A stretch of DNA of 60,110 nt from Clostridiales bacterium (GCA_003523255.1 DPGH01000014.1:45273-105382); one strand, 5' to 3'. Shown: positions 32,580 to 41,173, counted from the stretch's first letter. Numbers and translations are program-made. Notes: generated by a model not told the origin, from the letters alone.

Positions 32580-33716
32580 TTATTCGCCTGCGCCGGTGTC
32601 GGTCGAATCGTCGACTTCGGGAACAAAAAGTTCTTCATAAGATTCGTCGGTCGCAATACCGTCGGGAAGTTTAACTTCTACTTCGCCGATGCTAAGCGAG
32701 AAAGACACGTTGCCTTCGATATTGAGTTTGGTTCCTTTGGTAAGTTCTGCGGGAACTTCGACTTTAACTTCCGCACTCGCGGCAGTCGCTACCAAATGAC
32801 CTTCCGCATCTAACTGCAGATAGAAGTTAACGTTTAATTTGTCGATTTTAAGACTCGAAATAGCAGGAGTCTGCAATCCGGTGATTAAAAGCGCTTTAAT
32901 CTTATCTTTAGTCGTATCGGTGGTACTGATTTTGAATTTAACGCCGTCCGAGCAGTCGAGCGAAAGCTTCATATCGACCATCGTAAGAACGTTCTGCACG
33001 TCGGTAACGGTAAGACCGGTTGCGGGTAAAATCTCCGAAAGGTCTATTTTGGGTAATTCGGGCATTTCGATAGGAAGTTTGCCGCCGATTATCGCACCGA
33101 TTAAGTTAACGATAGAAACTTTCTTTTTGCCGAGAATCATATCCAAGGGGTCGGTTTCGCCTTCCGCCTTTTCAGGGAGACCCTTTATATCGGTATTAAG
33201 ATAAATGTAAGCGTCTTCAAGACCTGCAGCGGCGTCTACGTAAAGTTCTTCGCTAGCAGAAATTTCACGATTGCCGGTACCGTTTTCTTCAAATAAAGAA
33301 TTCGGAAGGCTTGCTTTGCCGCTTACTTTAAGCATAGCCGCAAGAGAAGCAAGATCGCCCTCTTCGTTAGAAGAAGCGGAAAGTCCCATTTCTAAGTTGC
33401 CGTTTACGGAAACGTTTTCTTTTACGGTCTTATTGTTTTCGTCGGTAAATTCGGAACCTACTTTAAGGTCTACGTTGCTCTTTAACGAAACGCCGAGTTT
33501 AGCGTTCGCGCCGGACACGCCGATTATTTCCGACTCTTCATTAGTTGCCGCCATAAGCGCGGTGTTTGCCTTGGCAAGATCCTCCGCACTGACTTTTTCG
33601 ACTTCTTGGTAATTGCCTTTAATCTCGCCGACGGACTCCCCTCCGCAGCCGGCTACGAGAGAAAGAGCCAAGCAGAGAGATAAAACCAAAGCAATGAGTT
33701 TTGACAGTTTTTTCAT
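32580..33716 (-). CDS. Lipoprotein of unknown function, beta-rich
   Basis: This is a 378-residue protein with a type II signal peptide ending SLVAGC. The mature part is acidic and rich in Ser, Thr, Glu and alternating hydrophobic residues, suggesting a large beta-sheet fold. It has strands such as KLGVSLKSNVDLKVGSEF and KLNIEGNVSFSLSIGEVEVKL, the type seen in cell-surface lipid- or polymer-binding lipoproteins. I do not recognise the family. The ATG follows GAGGAG. The gene is monocistronic, with a clear promoter and terminator, and its leader holds two palindromes. Confidence 0.75.
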   Translation of the reverse strand: MKKLSKLIALVLSLCLALSLVAGCGGESVGEIKGNYQEVEKVSAEDLAKANTALMAATNEESEIIGVSGANAKLGVSLKSNVDLKVGSEFTDENNKTVKENVSVNGNLEMGLSASSNEEGDLASLAAMLKVSGKASLPNSLFEENGTGNREISASEELYVDAAAGLEDAYIYLNTDIKGLPEKAEGETDPLDMILGKKKVSIVNLIGAIIGGKLPIEMPELPKIDLSEILPATGLTVTDVQNVLTMVDMKLSLDCSDGVKFKISTTDTTKDKIKALLITGLQTPAISSLKIDKLNVNFYLQLDAEGHLVATAASAEVKVEVPAELTKGTKLNIEGNVSFSLSIGEVEVKLPDGIATDESYEELFVPEVDDSTDTGAGE

Positions 33717-33729
33717 ATCTACACTCCTC

Positions 33730-33744
33730 GGTGTCGTTGACACC
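33730..33744. repeat. Inverted repeat in the lipoprotein leader
   Basis: GGTGTC-GTT-GACACC lies right upstream of the ribosome site. About 20 bases further upstream GCCGCGGC is flanked by T and A runs (about 33750-33774). Either could be an operator or an RNA structure. Confidence 0.4.
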
Positions 33745-33794
33745 ATAATATTTTTTTTGCCGCGGCATAAAAAATTTACCGCAACCTTTTCATT

Positions 33795-33824
33795 ATAATA
33801 TCACGACTGCGTTCGGCGTGTCAA
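33795..33824 (-). promoter_or_regulatory. Sigma-A promoter of the 378-residue lipoprotein gene
   Basis: On the minus strand TTGACA and TATTAT are 18 bases apart, with a predicted leader of about 70 bases. Confidence 0.75.
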
Positions 33825-33906
33825 ATATTATCGAAAAAAAGATAAAAATTTTATACAAACCTAAAAAGTCCGTTCAATTATCCGTTTTTTCCGTTCTAAA
33901 ACTTCG

Positions 33907-34836
33907 CTACACAAACTTTTCAACAAAAATTTTAGAGTATACTTCGTCGTACTTATCCTTATAAAACAAGTTCGTGCCGGAAGTTACCACCGCCGCGGTT
34001 CCCGCCGCGACCGAGGTTAAAAGCAATTCTTCCATACCCTTATCCTGCTCTATCGCAAGGCTTGCCGCCGCAACCATACTATCGCCCGCGCCGACCGTGG
34101 AGTTTACGGCAACGTTCGCGCTTTTGCAAAAAAAGTTTTCTTTTCCGTCGGTAAGCACCGCCCCCTCGCTGCCGAGAGAAACAAGCACGTATTTTACGCC
34201 GTATTCGAAATATTTTTTTGCCGCGCGCGCCATGTCGCGTTTATCTTTCAGACTCTCGCCCGAAAAATTTTCAAGTTCTTTAAGGTTAGGTTTTACCATA
34301 TAAACTTTGCCGGTAGAAAGCGCGGCGAGGGTATTTTCTTTTTCGGCGTCGATTATTAACTTAACGCCGTCTTTGACAGCCTCCGCCGCGCGGGCGTAAA
34401 ACTCCGGGTTAACGCCTTTCGGCAAACTTCCGCATATCGCCGCGACGCTTGCTTTTTTCGATAATTTTTCTATTTTTTGAACAAGCGCGTCCGTTTTCTC
34501 CCGCGAGACTTCGCCGCCGCGGTCGTTTATCTCGGTAAGCATCGCCTTTTTGTCTATAATTTTATAGTTTACTCTGGTCGCCCCCGGGGACGATACGAAA
34601 TCGTACCGCACTCCCTCTTTATCGAGCACGTGTTCAAAAGTTCTTTTATGGTCCTCGAACATAAAGCCCGTGGCAAAACTTTCGCCTTTAAGTCGCGCAA
34701 CGCCTATCGCCACGTTAAGCGCTTTGCCGGAATAAGTTTCTACTTTGTTGCTGACTCTGTTAAGCATGCCGACGCTTAAATTGTCGAGTTCTATGGTGCA
34801 GTCTATACTTGGGTTCGGACATACCGTTAAAATCAT
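33907..34836 (-). CDS. fruK: 1-phosphofructokinase-like PfkB sugar kinase
   Basis: This is a 309-residue ribokinase-fold kinase of the LacC/FruK branch that phosphorylates fructose 1-phosphate or tagatose 6-phosphate. It has LTVCPNPSIDCTIEL at the start, YSGKALNVAIGVARLKG as the sugar-binding GK-N-A segment, CGSLPKGVNPEFYA, and the catalytic GAGDSMVAAA near residue 250. No fructose PTS gene is adjacent, so the exact sugar is open. GGAG precedes the ATG, and it lies ten bases after the EF-G-like gene. Confidence 0.8.
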   Translation of the reverse strand: MILTVCPNPSIDCTIELDNLSVGMLNRVSNKVETYSGKALNVAIGVARLKGESFATGFMFEDHKRTFEHVLDKEGVRYDFVSSPGATRVNYKIIDKKAMLTEINDRGGEVSREKTDALVQKIEKLSKKASVAAICGSLPKGVNPEFYARAAEAVKDGVKLIIDAEKENTLAALSTGKVYMVKPNLKELENFSGESLKDKRDMARAAKKYFEYGVKYVLVSLGSEGAVLTDGKENFFCKSANVAVNSTVGAGDSMVAAASLAIEQDKGMEELLLTSVAAGTAAVVTSGTNLFYKDKYDEVYSKIFVEKFV

Positions 34837-34846
34837 TGTCGCTCCG

Positions 34847-36916
34847 TTAGTCTTTTTTAGCGTCTGCTATTATTTTTTCCTGCGCGGAGAAGGGCACTTC
34901 TTCGTATCTTAAAAATTCGGAAACGAATTCTCCCCTTCCTTGCGTCATACTGCGCAAATCTGTTGCGTATTTAAGCATTTCGGCAAGCGGCGCTTCGGCG
35001 GAAATTTCTTGCAAGCCGCCGTCCTTTGCCTCCATACCGAGAATCCTGCCGCGACGTTTATTCATATCGCCGAGTATATCGCCCGTGTACCCGTCCGGAA
35101 CGGTTATTTTATAAGAATAAACCGGTTCGAGAATAACGGGTTTAGCGCGTTTCATCGCGTCGTCGTAAGCAAGTTTCGCCGCAGAAACGAAAGCGACTTC
35201 TTTCGAGTCCACGGGGTGATATTTACCGTCGAACAGCGTGGCTTTAAGATTTACCACGGGGTAACCCGCGAGTACGCCTTTAGCGATTGCTTCTTTCAGT
35301 CCTTTTTCTACCGCGGGTATAAACTGACGGGGTACCGCGCCGCCGACGACTGCGTCGACAAACTCGAAAGTTCCGTCCGCCGCGCCCGGCTCGAAGCGAA
35401 TATTTACCACGCCGAACTGACCTGCGCCGCCCGTTTGTTTTTTATGTTTGCCTTCCGCCTCCGCGGGAACGGTTAACGTCTCTTTGAACGCGACTTTCGG
35501 GTCTTTAAGCACCGCTTCGCAACCGAATTTTGCTTTAAGTTTTTTGCAGATTACGTCGAGTTGCGTTTCGCCCTGTCCGCGAATAACCGTTTCGCCGGTG
35601 TCCGCGTCTTTTTCGACCTTAAAGGTCAAATCTTCTTCCGACAGTCTGTTAAGTCCTTGAAAGACCTTATCCTCCTCGCCCTGTTTCGCCGCGGAAATCG
35701 CCATAGTAAGCACGGGCTTTTTGAAAGGTATCGGGTCGTAGATTATCGGATACGACTCGTCGCACAGGGTATCGCCCGTGTTGGTCGCGGAAAGTTTGCT
35801 TATCGCGCCTATGTCGCCCGCGATTATTTCGTCGGTCGGCTCCTGCTTTTTGCCTTTCATAAAAAACAGTCCGTTTATACGTTCTTTTTCACCCGTAACG
35901 GTGTTAAGCACGGTCATACCGCTTTTAAGCGTGCCGGTAAACACCCTTATCATATTAAGTTTGCCCACAAACGGGTCGGCAACCGTTTTAAATACCTGCG
36001 CGGTAAACGGCGTGTCGTCATCCCACGCGATTTCACCCTCTTCGCCGGTTACCGCGTGTACGCAATGCACGCGTTTACGGTCTTTAGGCGAAGGCATTAT
36101 CGCCACGATTTCGTTCATAAGGTTTATAACGCCCATATTTTGCGTGGCAGAGCCGCCGAGTACGGGTATGGTATCGCCCGAAAACAGTCCGTGCTTTACG
36201 CCGGTTATTATCTCGTCGTTGGAAAGCCACCCGCCTTCGAGATATTTGTTTAAGTATTCTTCGCTGGTTTCTGCGGCGGCTTCGATAAGTCCCTCTTTAA
36301 GCAAAGCGACTTCGTCTTTCATATCGGCAGGCACCTGAATTTCGTTGCGCCCGCCGCGCGTAAACTCGTACGCTTTACCGGATATTACCGAAACGTACCC
36401 TTTCATTTTTCCGTCTCTGATTATCGGCGCGTGCATAGATGCTATTTTTTTGCCGTACTTTTCTTTAAACGCGCGGTAGGTTTCGAGATAGCCGGAATTT
36501 TCTTTGTCTATCCCGTTAATAAAAATTATAAGCGGTATTTTGTTTTTAACGCAATAGTCCGCGGCTTTTTCCGCCCCGACGGAAACGGTTCCGCACGCGT
36601 CCGCAACGAGCACCGCGGAGCCGACCGCGCGCATAGCCTCTTCGAATTCGCCCTCGAAATCGAAGTAACCGGGCACGTCCACGATATTTATTTTTACGCC
36701 TTGCCAGTATGTATACGCCGCGGAAAGCGAAAGCGATATTCCGCGCGCGAGTTCCTCTGCTTCGTAGTCCATAACCGTGTTTTTATCGGTTACCTTTCCG
36801 AGCCTGTCTATAGAGCCGCCGTTAAACAGCATCGCCTCCGCAAGCGAGGTTTTACCCTCTCCGCTGTGTCCTATTATAGCGACGTTTCTGATGTTGTCCG
36901 CGTTTACCTTTTCCAT
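34847..36916 (-). CDS. Elongation factor G-like GTPase (second EF-G)
   Basis: This is a 689-residue five-domain translational GTPase of the EF-G type II kind, distinct from the housekeeping FusA by its N-terminus. The P-loop GHSGEGKTS is at residues 16-24, and G3 is DVPGYFDF (80-87). The G4 motif is NGID (134-137) in place of the usual NKxD, so the base-contacting lysine is missing. Domain IV-V blocks such as QTGGAGQFGVVNIRFEP and HPVDSKEVAFVSA are present. Such paralogues may act in ribosome rescue or special elongation. This is inference. It has its own promoter and precedes the fruK-like gene. Confidence 0.88.
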   Translation of the reverse strand: MEKVNADNIRNVAIIGHSGEGKTSLAEAMLFNGGSIDRLGKVTDKNTVMDYEAEELARGISLSLSAAYTYWQGVKINIVDVPGYFDFEGEFEEAMRAVGSAVLVADACGTVSVGAEKAADYCVKNKIPLIIFINGIDKENSGYLETYRAFKEKYGKKIASMHAPIIRDGKMKGYVSVISGKAYEFTRGGRNEIQVPADMKDEVALLKEGLIEAAAETSEEYLNKYLEGGWLSNDEIITGVKHGLFSGDTIPVLGGSATQNMGVINLMNEIVAIMPSPKDRKRVHCVHAVTGEEGEIAWDDDTPFTAQVFKTVADPFVGKLNMIRVFTGTLKSGMTVLNTVTGEKERINGLFFMKGKKQEPTDEIIAGDIGAISKLSATNTGDTLCDESYPIIYDPIPFKKPVLTMAISAAKQGEEDKVFQGLNRLSEEDLTFKVEKDADTGETVIRGQGETQLDVICKKLKAKFGCEAVLKDPKVAFKETLTVPAEAEGKHKKQTGGAGQFGVVNIRFEPGAADGTFEFVDAVVGGAVPRQFIPAVEKGLKEAIAKGVLAGYPVVNLKATLFDGKYHPVDSKEVAFVSAAKLAYDDAMKRAKPVILEPVYSYKITVPDGYTGDILGDMNKRRGRILGMEAKDGGLQEISAEAPLAEMLKYATDLRSMTQGRGEFVSEFLRYEEVPFSAQEKIIADAKKD

Positions 36917-36942
36917 TTTGTCTAATCCCCCTTGTTTAAATT

Positions 36943-36961
36943 TTTAACCCGGACGGTTAAA
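36943..36961 (-). promoter_or_regulatory. Leader hairpin of the EF-G-like gene
   Basis: TTTAACC and GGTTAAA flank a five-base loop between the promoter and the GGGGGA ribosome site. No T run follows, so it is not a terminator. Confidence 0.35.
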
Positions 36962-36972
36962 CGCTTTTTAAC

Positions 36973-37001
36973 ATTATAACTTAAAACCCGCTTTGTTTCA
37001 A
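36973..37001 (-). promoter_or_regulatory. Sigma-A promoter of the EF-G-like gene
   Basis: On the minus strand TTGAAA and TATAAT are 17 bases apart, about 57 bases before the ATG. Confidence 0.85.
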
Positions 37002-37059
37002 GAGGGTTTTTAAAATTCGAGTCGATAAAACGAAAAATTTTTTCGTCCGAAAAACAACC

Positions 37060-37464
37060 TTAATAATCGCCGAGGTCTATTTTTATGCCGCCCTGTCCTT
37101 CGCACGGCGGCGGGCACGCCCCGCACGGCGGAGAACACGGCGGTGGCGGACAAGGTTTTTTAGGCGGTTCCGGCGGAGCGATTTTAGCCCTGCCCGTCGT
37201 TACGCTGTCGTCGCACGTTTCGCCGCAATTCACGTTTACGAGTATTACGTCGCCGCCGATTTTTATTATGTTTTTTCTGTCTATGTAAAGTTTGCTTCTA
37301 TCGAAAATCGCCGTGATAAAGTTTTGGTTTCTGCCGGGCACTGTTATCCCCGCGAGCGTGCCCGAGGGAAAAGAAAAGTTTACGTCCGTCGGGCGACCGA
37401 GACACCTTCCGTCAGCTATGTTTATCACGTCTCTCTTTTTTAGTTCGTTAAAAGACAATTCCAT
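37060..37464 (-). CDS. ylmC: YlmC/YmxH-type PRC-barrel sporulation protein with Pro/Cys tail
   Basis: This is a 134-residue protein. Residues 1-85 form a PRC-barrel of the YlmC/YmxH type (LSFNELKKRDVINIADGRCLG, then PGRNQNF and IIKIGGDVILV), a family tied to sporulation in Firmicutes. The next 45 residues are a tail rich in proline and cysteine, with PPKKPCPPPPCSPPCGA as its centre and five cysteines, not typical of the family. It lies just downstream of sigG, as ylmC does in Bacillus. No ribosome site is visible before the ATG. Confidence 0.8.
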   Translation of the reverse strand: MELSFNELKKRDVINIADGRCLGRPTDVNFSFPSGTLAGITVPGRNQNFITAIFDRSKLYIDRKNIIKIGGDVILVNVNCGETCDDSVTTGRAKIAPPEPPKKPCPPPPCSPPCGACPPPCEGQGGIKIDLGDY

Positions 37465-37507
37465 ATTATATGTTATGCCGCGTACCGCCTATCAATTCAC
37501 TCGCAAA

Positions 37508-37536
37508 CAAAAAAACCGCGCCGAATCGCGGCGCGG
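37508..37536 (-). terminator. Terminator of sigG
   Basis: CCGCGCCG and CGGCGCGG form a perfect eight-pair stem with a five-base loop. The minus strand then has T8. Confidence 0.93.
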
Positions 37537-37559
37537 AATTTTTCGTTTACAGTAGAATT

Positions 37560-38327
37560 TCAGCACAAACCGTTTTTTAATCCGACGAGCGCGTTTTTTT
37601 CAAGCCGACTTACCTGCGCTTGCGAAATGCCGACTTCTTTGCTTATCTCGGTCTGTGTTTTCCCCTCGAAGTATCTTAAAAAGATAATCTTTTTCTCGCG
37701 GGATTTTAAGCCCTTAAGAGCGGATACGAGCGCGACTTTTTCCGTCCAGCGTTCGTCGGTGTTTTTTTCGTCGCCGAGTTGATCGAGTAAAAGCAGCTCG
37801 TCGCCCGATTTGCTGTACACGGGTTCGTATATCGAAATCGTGTCGGATATCGCGCCGAGCGCGTAAGACACGTCGGACACCGCGACCTGCATTTCTTTCG
37901 CGATAGAAGCGGCGTCCGCCTCTTTGCCCGTTTTTTCAAGCGACTCGCGAGTTTTAAGCACCCTGTAAGCGGTGTCGCGTATGGAGCGCGCTACTTTAAG
38001 CGAGTTGCCGTCGCGAAGATATCTTTTTATTTCGCCGACTATCATCGGCACGGCGTAGGTCGAAAACTTTACGCCGAAACGAAAGTCGAAATTATCTATC
38101 GCCTTGATAAGTCCTATCGTACCCGCCTGAAAAACGTCGTCGCCGCAAGCGGTTTTAAGGCGAAACCTTTTTATGACCGACAAAACCAGCCTGAAGTTCG
38201 CCACCGTGAACTCTTCTCGCGCGCGTTTATCGCCCGCGGCTATTTTTTTAAGCAATTCGTAGGATTTCTCTTCGGTGATTTTGGGTAATTCCGCGGTGTT
38301 TACGCCGCATATCGTTACTTTGCTCAT
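37560..38327 (-). CDS. sigG: Forespore sigma factor sigma-G
   Basis: Sigma-G directs late forespore transcription. The 255-residue product begins MSKVTICGVNTAELPKI, the conserved sigma-G N-terminus bound by anti-sigma factors. Region 2 is NFRLVLSVIKRF through GTIGLIKAIDNFDFRFGVKF, region 3 is SIRDTAYRVLKTRESL, and the region 4 helix-turn-helix is TQTEISKEVGISQAQVSRLE. GGAGGAAC precedes the ATG. It follows sigE by 69 bases, as in Bacillus, with a candidate sigma-G promoter in between. Confidence 0.96.
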   Translation of the reverse strand: MSKVTICGVNTAELPKITEEKSYELLKKIAAGDKRAREEFTVANFRLVLSVIKRFRLKTACGDDVFQAGTIGLIKAIDNFDFRFGVKFSTYAVPMIVGEIKRYLRDGNSLKVARSIRDTAYRVLKTRESLEKTGKEADAASIAKEMQVAVSDVSYALGAISDTISIYEPVYSKSGDELLLLDQLGDEKNTDERWTEKVALVSALKGLKSREKKIIFLRYFEGKTQTEISKEVGISQAQVSRLEKNALVGLKNGLC

Positions 38328-38362
38328 TGTTCCTCCTATGTACTTTTTTTCAGAGGAACTAC

Positions 38363-38392
38363 AAGTATGAGTAATCTTACCGCTTAATATGC
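38363..38392 (-). promoter_or_regulatory. Candidate sigma-G/sigma-F promoter of sigG
   Basis: On the minus strand GCATA and CATACTT are 18 bases apart, close to the sigma-G pattern (GYATR, 17-18 bases, CATNHTA; last base differs). It sits in the sigE-sigG gap, where Bacillus has its autoregulated sigG promoter. Confidence 0.5.
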
Positions 38393-38396
38393 GTTT

Positions 38397-39107
38397 TTAT
38401 ACCATTTTGGAAAATTCTTTTTTAAGCCTTGCGATAATTTTTTTTTCAAGGCGGGATATGTACGACTGCGAAATGCCGAGCATATCCGCAACTTCTCTCT
38501 GGGTTTTTTCTTCTTCTCCGTTAAGTCCGTAACGAAGCCGCATTATTTCGCGCTCCCGTTCTCCGAGTTTTTCGAGCGCGCGGGATAAAAGTTCCGTTTC
38601 AACGCCGTTTTCTATTTTTTTATAAACCGCGTCGGAATCGGTGCCCATCACGTCCGACAAAACGAGTTCGTTACCCTCCCAGTCGGTATTAAGCGGCTCG
38701 TCGAAAGACACTTCGCTTTTAAGTTTGACCGTCCGCCTTAAATACATGAGTATCTCGTTTTCTATACATCTCGAAGCGTAAGTCGCGAGTTTTATGTTCT
38801 TGTCCGCGTTAAACGAATTGACCGACTTTATAAGCCCTATCGTACCGACGGATATAAGGTCGTCAAGGTCTACGCCCGTGTTTTCGAACTTGCGCGCTAT
38901 ATACACGACGAGTCTGAGATTATGTTCTATCAGTTCGTCCCGTATTTTTTCGTCCCCGCTCGAAAGTTTTTCTATAAGCGAACTTTCTTCTTCCGCGGAA
39001 AGCGGAAGCGGCAATACGTCGCCCCCGTTGACGTAATTAAGCACGTTATCCGAAACGCGAAATCTTTCAAGAAACTTTTTCAGTTTTAACAACAGCGTTT
39101 TTATCAT
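38397..39107 (-). CDS. sigE: Mother-cell sigma factor sigma-E (precursor)
   Basis: Sigma-E starts the mother-cell programme after asymmetric division. The 236-residue product has a hydrophobic/basic N-terminal prosequence-like segment of about 25-30 residues that SpoIIGA would cut. Region 2 follows with NLRLVVYIARKFENTGVDLDD and GTIGLIKSVNSFNADKNIKL, and region 4 is QREVADMLGISQSYISRLEKK. GGGAG precedes the ATG. It overlaps spoIIGA by 41 bases. Confidence 0.96.
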   Translation of the reverse strand: MIKTLLLKLKKFLERFRVSDNVLNYVNGGDVLPLPLSAEEESSLIEKLSSGDEKIRDELIEHNLRLVVYIARKFENTGVDLDDLISVGTIGLIKSVNSFNADKNIKLATYASRCIENEILMYLRRTVKLKSEVSFDEPLNTDWEGNELVLSDVMGTDSDAVYKKIENGVETELLSRALEKLGEREREIMRLRYGLNGEEEKTQREVADMLGISQSYISRLEKKIIARLKKEFSKMV

Positions 39108-39894
39108 TTAAACTCCCTTCGAGCGCAGGGTGCAAAATCGCGCCGGCGCCCCTTTCAAACGAACCGCCCGCAATGCAAACGGTTATATCTTTATATTTAT
39201 ATTCTTCTTCGCCTAAGCGTATGGTAATCTCGTCGCTTTTAAACGCGAATTTTTCGCTTTTGCCGTTGACGGTAATAACGGGTATCTTTTTCATTTTAAA
39301 AATCGCGCCGTTACTTAAAAATTTACTTGCCGTTTTTCGGTCGATGAAAATTACCGGAACGCCTTCGTCGTACACACCGTTGCCCGTATCCATAAACCCC
39401 GTCGTTTTTACCGTTATGCCGAACGCTTTTATTTCGGTTTCTCTCATAAACTTTTTAATACGCGCTGCTTTAGTTAATTTTTTGTAAGCCCGTTGCGATA
39501 AAAAGCATATTCCCCAAAAAGGCAAAACCGTAAACGCTATAAGCGCGTTACTTGTTTCGGTTAATCCGAAAATCGAGTAAATTCCCGTAATCGCCCCGCC
39601 GACGACGAACGTAAGCGAAACGAACAGCCCCGCGGTGCGTAGAAAATCTTTATACCCGCAAAACTCCGCGGATATCAACACCATAAACGCGCCGAAAGCC
39701 GTTTTAAGCAAAACGAGAAGCGCGCCGGTCAGCCCCGTAAGCGGGTAAAAAAGCGCGAATATCGCGCCGAGCGCGGCAGCCGCCGCGATTTTAACGCGGC
39801 AAATTTTTTTGCCGGCTGTTTTTACGGTTAGTTTTAAAAGCAGATAATCGAGTATAAAGTTATCTGCCAAAACGTATTCTACGTATACGGTCAT
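39067..39894 (-). CDS. spoIIGA: Sigma-E processing aspartic protease SpoIIGA
   Basis: SpoIIGA is a membrane aspartic protease that cleaves pro-sigma-E in the mother cell. The 275-residue product starts MTVYVEYVLADNFILDYLLL, the standard N-terminus, with about five membrane helices up to residue 135. The cytoplasmic protease domain follows, with the catalytic aspartate at residue 169 in TGFMDTGN. Adjacent sigE confirms the role. No ribosome site is visible before the ATG. Confidence 0.94.
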   Translation of the reverse strand: MTVYVEYVLADNFILDYLLLKLTVKTAGKKICRVKIAAAAALGAIFALFYPLTGLTGALLVLLKTAFGAFMVLISAEFCGYKDFLRTAGLFVSLTFVVGGAITGIYSIFGLTETSNALIAFTVLPFWGICFLSQRAYKKLTKAARIKKFMRETEIKAFGITVKTTGFMDTGNGVYDEGVPVIFIDRKTASKFLSNGAIFKMKKIPVITVNGKSEKFAFKSDEITIRLGEEEYKYKDITVCIAGGSFERGAGAILHPALEGSLNDKNAVVKTEKVS

Positions 39895-39929
39895 ATCGCG
39901 TTATGTTTAAAGACTACCACCCGTTAAAC

Positions 39930-39964
39930 GAAAAAACGGAGAATATTTTTGCGTATTCTCCGTT
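39930..39964 (-). terminator. Terminator upstream of spoIIGA
   Basis: AACGGAGAATA pairs with TATTCTCCGTT around an eight-base loop. The minus strand continues with T6. It would stop read-through from the kinase operon into spoIIGA. Confidence 0.85.
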
Positions 39965-39984
39965 ATAATGTCGAAAACGCGGCA

Positions 39985-40024
39985 AAGTAAAACCGAGCGA
40001 AAATTCGCTCGGTTTTACTTTTTT
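39985..40024. terminator. Perfect 16-pair hairpin after the kinase gene
   Basis: AAGTAAAACCGAGCGA and its exact complement flank an AAAT loop. T6 follows on the plus strand, and a weaker TTTTACTTTG on the minus strand. All genes here are on the minus strand, so it is probably the first of two tandem terminators. Confidence 0.75.
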
Positions 40025-40078
40025 ACAAGGTAAGTCGTTTATGGTTTACTTAAATTCAAATGCGGACGAAAACGAAAG

Positions 40079-41173
40079 TTAAACGTACTCCGCCAAAATT
40101 TCGTTAAGTTTTAACTCGCTTTTCAACACGTCCTCCGCAAGCGCGAGTTGGTTTCTCGCGCGGTCGAGGTTATGCCCCGGGTATTTTGTTTTAAAGTATT
40201 TATCGCCCTCTACGTAATCGCCGAGGAACCTTAAAGCGAGTTCTACGGTCATCGTAAACACGCCGAGGTTAAGCGTTTCTTTTTCAAAGTCCGTAAGTTT
40301 TTCTCCGACTTCGGATAAAAAGCCCTCGGTAAAAGCCGCGTATTTTTCAATCGAAAGTTTTACGTTTTCGGTATCGGGGTCGTCTTCTACGCAAGTGTTT
40401 GCGATAAACCTTATCGCGTCCCCGAAATCGTAAGCGACCGCGCCTGGCATAACCGTATCGAGGTCGAGTACCGCAAGAGCCTCGCCCGTGTTTTTATCGA
40501 ACGCGACGTTGTTGCATTTAGTATCGTTATGCGTTACGCGGAGGGGCAGTTTTCCCTCTTCGAGATAACGTTGCAAAAGCGACGCCTTACTCTCGAAAGA
40601 TAAAAGCCTTTCCGTTTCTTTATTAACGCTTGCCGCCCTGTTTAAGGGGTCTGCGGCGATAATCTCTTTAAACTTTTTATAACGCGCGGGCGTATCGTGA
40701 AACCCGGGTATAACCGGATAAAGCACGCTCGCGTCAAACCCGTCGAGGCAATTTTGGAACCTACCGAAAGCCTCGCCCGTTCTTTCGATTATTTTCAGGT
40801 CGTCGGTAGAATCGAAAGTTACCGAGTCGGCTATGTATCTGTATACGCGCCAGTATCCGCCGGTATTATCGCGGTAAAACGGTTTACCCTCGTCTTTAGT
40901 GAGAAAAACTCTTAAAACGAACCTTTTCGTGGAAAGGTCTTTCTTTTTAATGTTTTCACGCACGTAGTCGGTAACGGCGACTATGTTATCCATAAGCCGA
41001 ACCGGGTCGGTAAACACTTTGTCGTTTATGCGCTGAACTATATAACTTTTGTTTACGCCGTCTCTGATATAGTTTACCTGATAGGTGCAATTGATATTGC
41101 CGGTGGAAAGTTCTTTACAACTTATGTATTTTCCGCCGATCTCGAACATCGAGCAAATATCCTGAATAGTCAA
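40079..41173 (-). CDS. Phosphotransferase-family kinase, NahK-like
   Basis: This is a 364-residue kinase of the aminoglycoside-phosphotransferase fold that resembles N-acetylhexosamine 1-kinases (NahK), which make GlcNAc-1-P or GalNAc-1-P. The N-terminal lobe has STGNINCTYQVN and SYIVQRIN, the catalytic loop is RVTHNDTKCNNVAFD and the metal site is AVLDLDTVMPG. LDRARNQLALAEDVLKSE ends the protein. I place the start at a TTG (41173) with AAAGGAGA just before it. The longer frame starts at another TTG without a site. The sugar is not certain. It follows an ABC exporter and dxs. Confidence 0.75.
   Translation of the reverse strand: MTIQDICSMFEIGGKYISCKELSTGNINCTYQVNYIRDGVNKSYIVQRINDKVFTDPVRLMDNIVAVTDYVRENIKKKDLSTKRFVLRVFLTKDEGKPFYRDNTGGYWRVYRYIADSVTFDSTDDLKIIERTGEAFGRFQNCLDGFDASVLYPVIPGFHDTPARYKKFKEIIAADPLNRAASVNKETERLLSFESKASLLQRYLEEGKLPLRVTHNDTKCNNVAFDKNTGEALAVLDLDTVMPGAVAYDFGDAIRFIANTCVEDDPDTENVKLSIEKYAAFTEGFLSEVGEKLTDFEKETLNLGVFTMTVELALRFLGDYVEGDKYFKTKYPGHNLDRARNQLALAEDVLKSELKLNEILAEYV

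Noticed and set aside
39965..39978. Spo0A box (TGTCGAA) upstream of spoIIGA
   Set aside because: One seven-base match lies between two terminators, without a second box or a well-placed -10/-35, so it is too weak to call.
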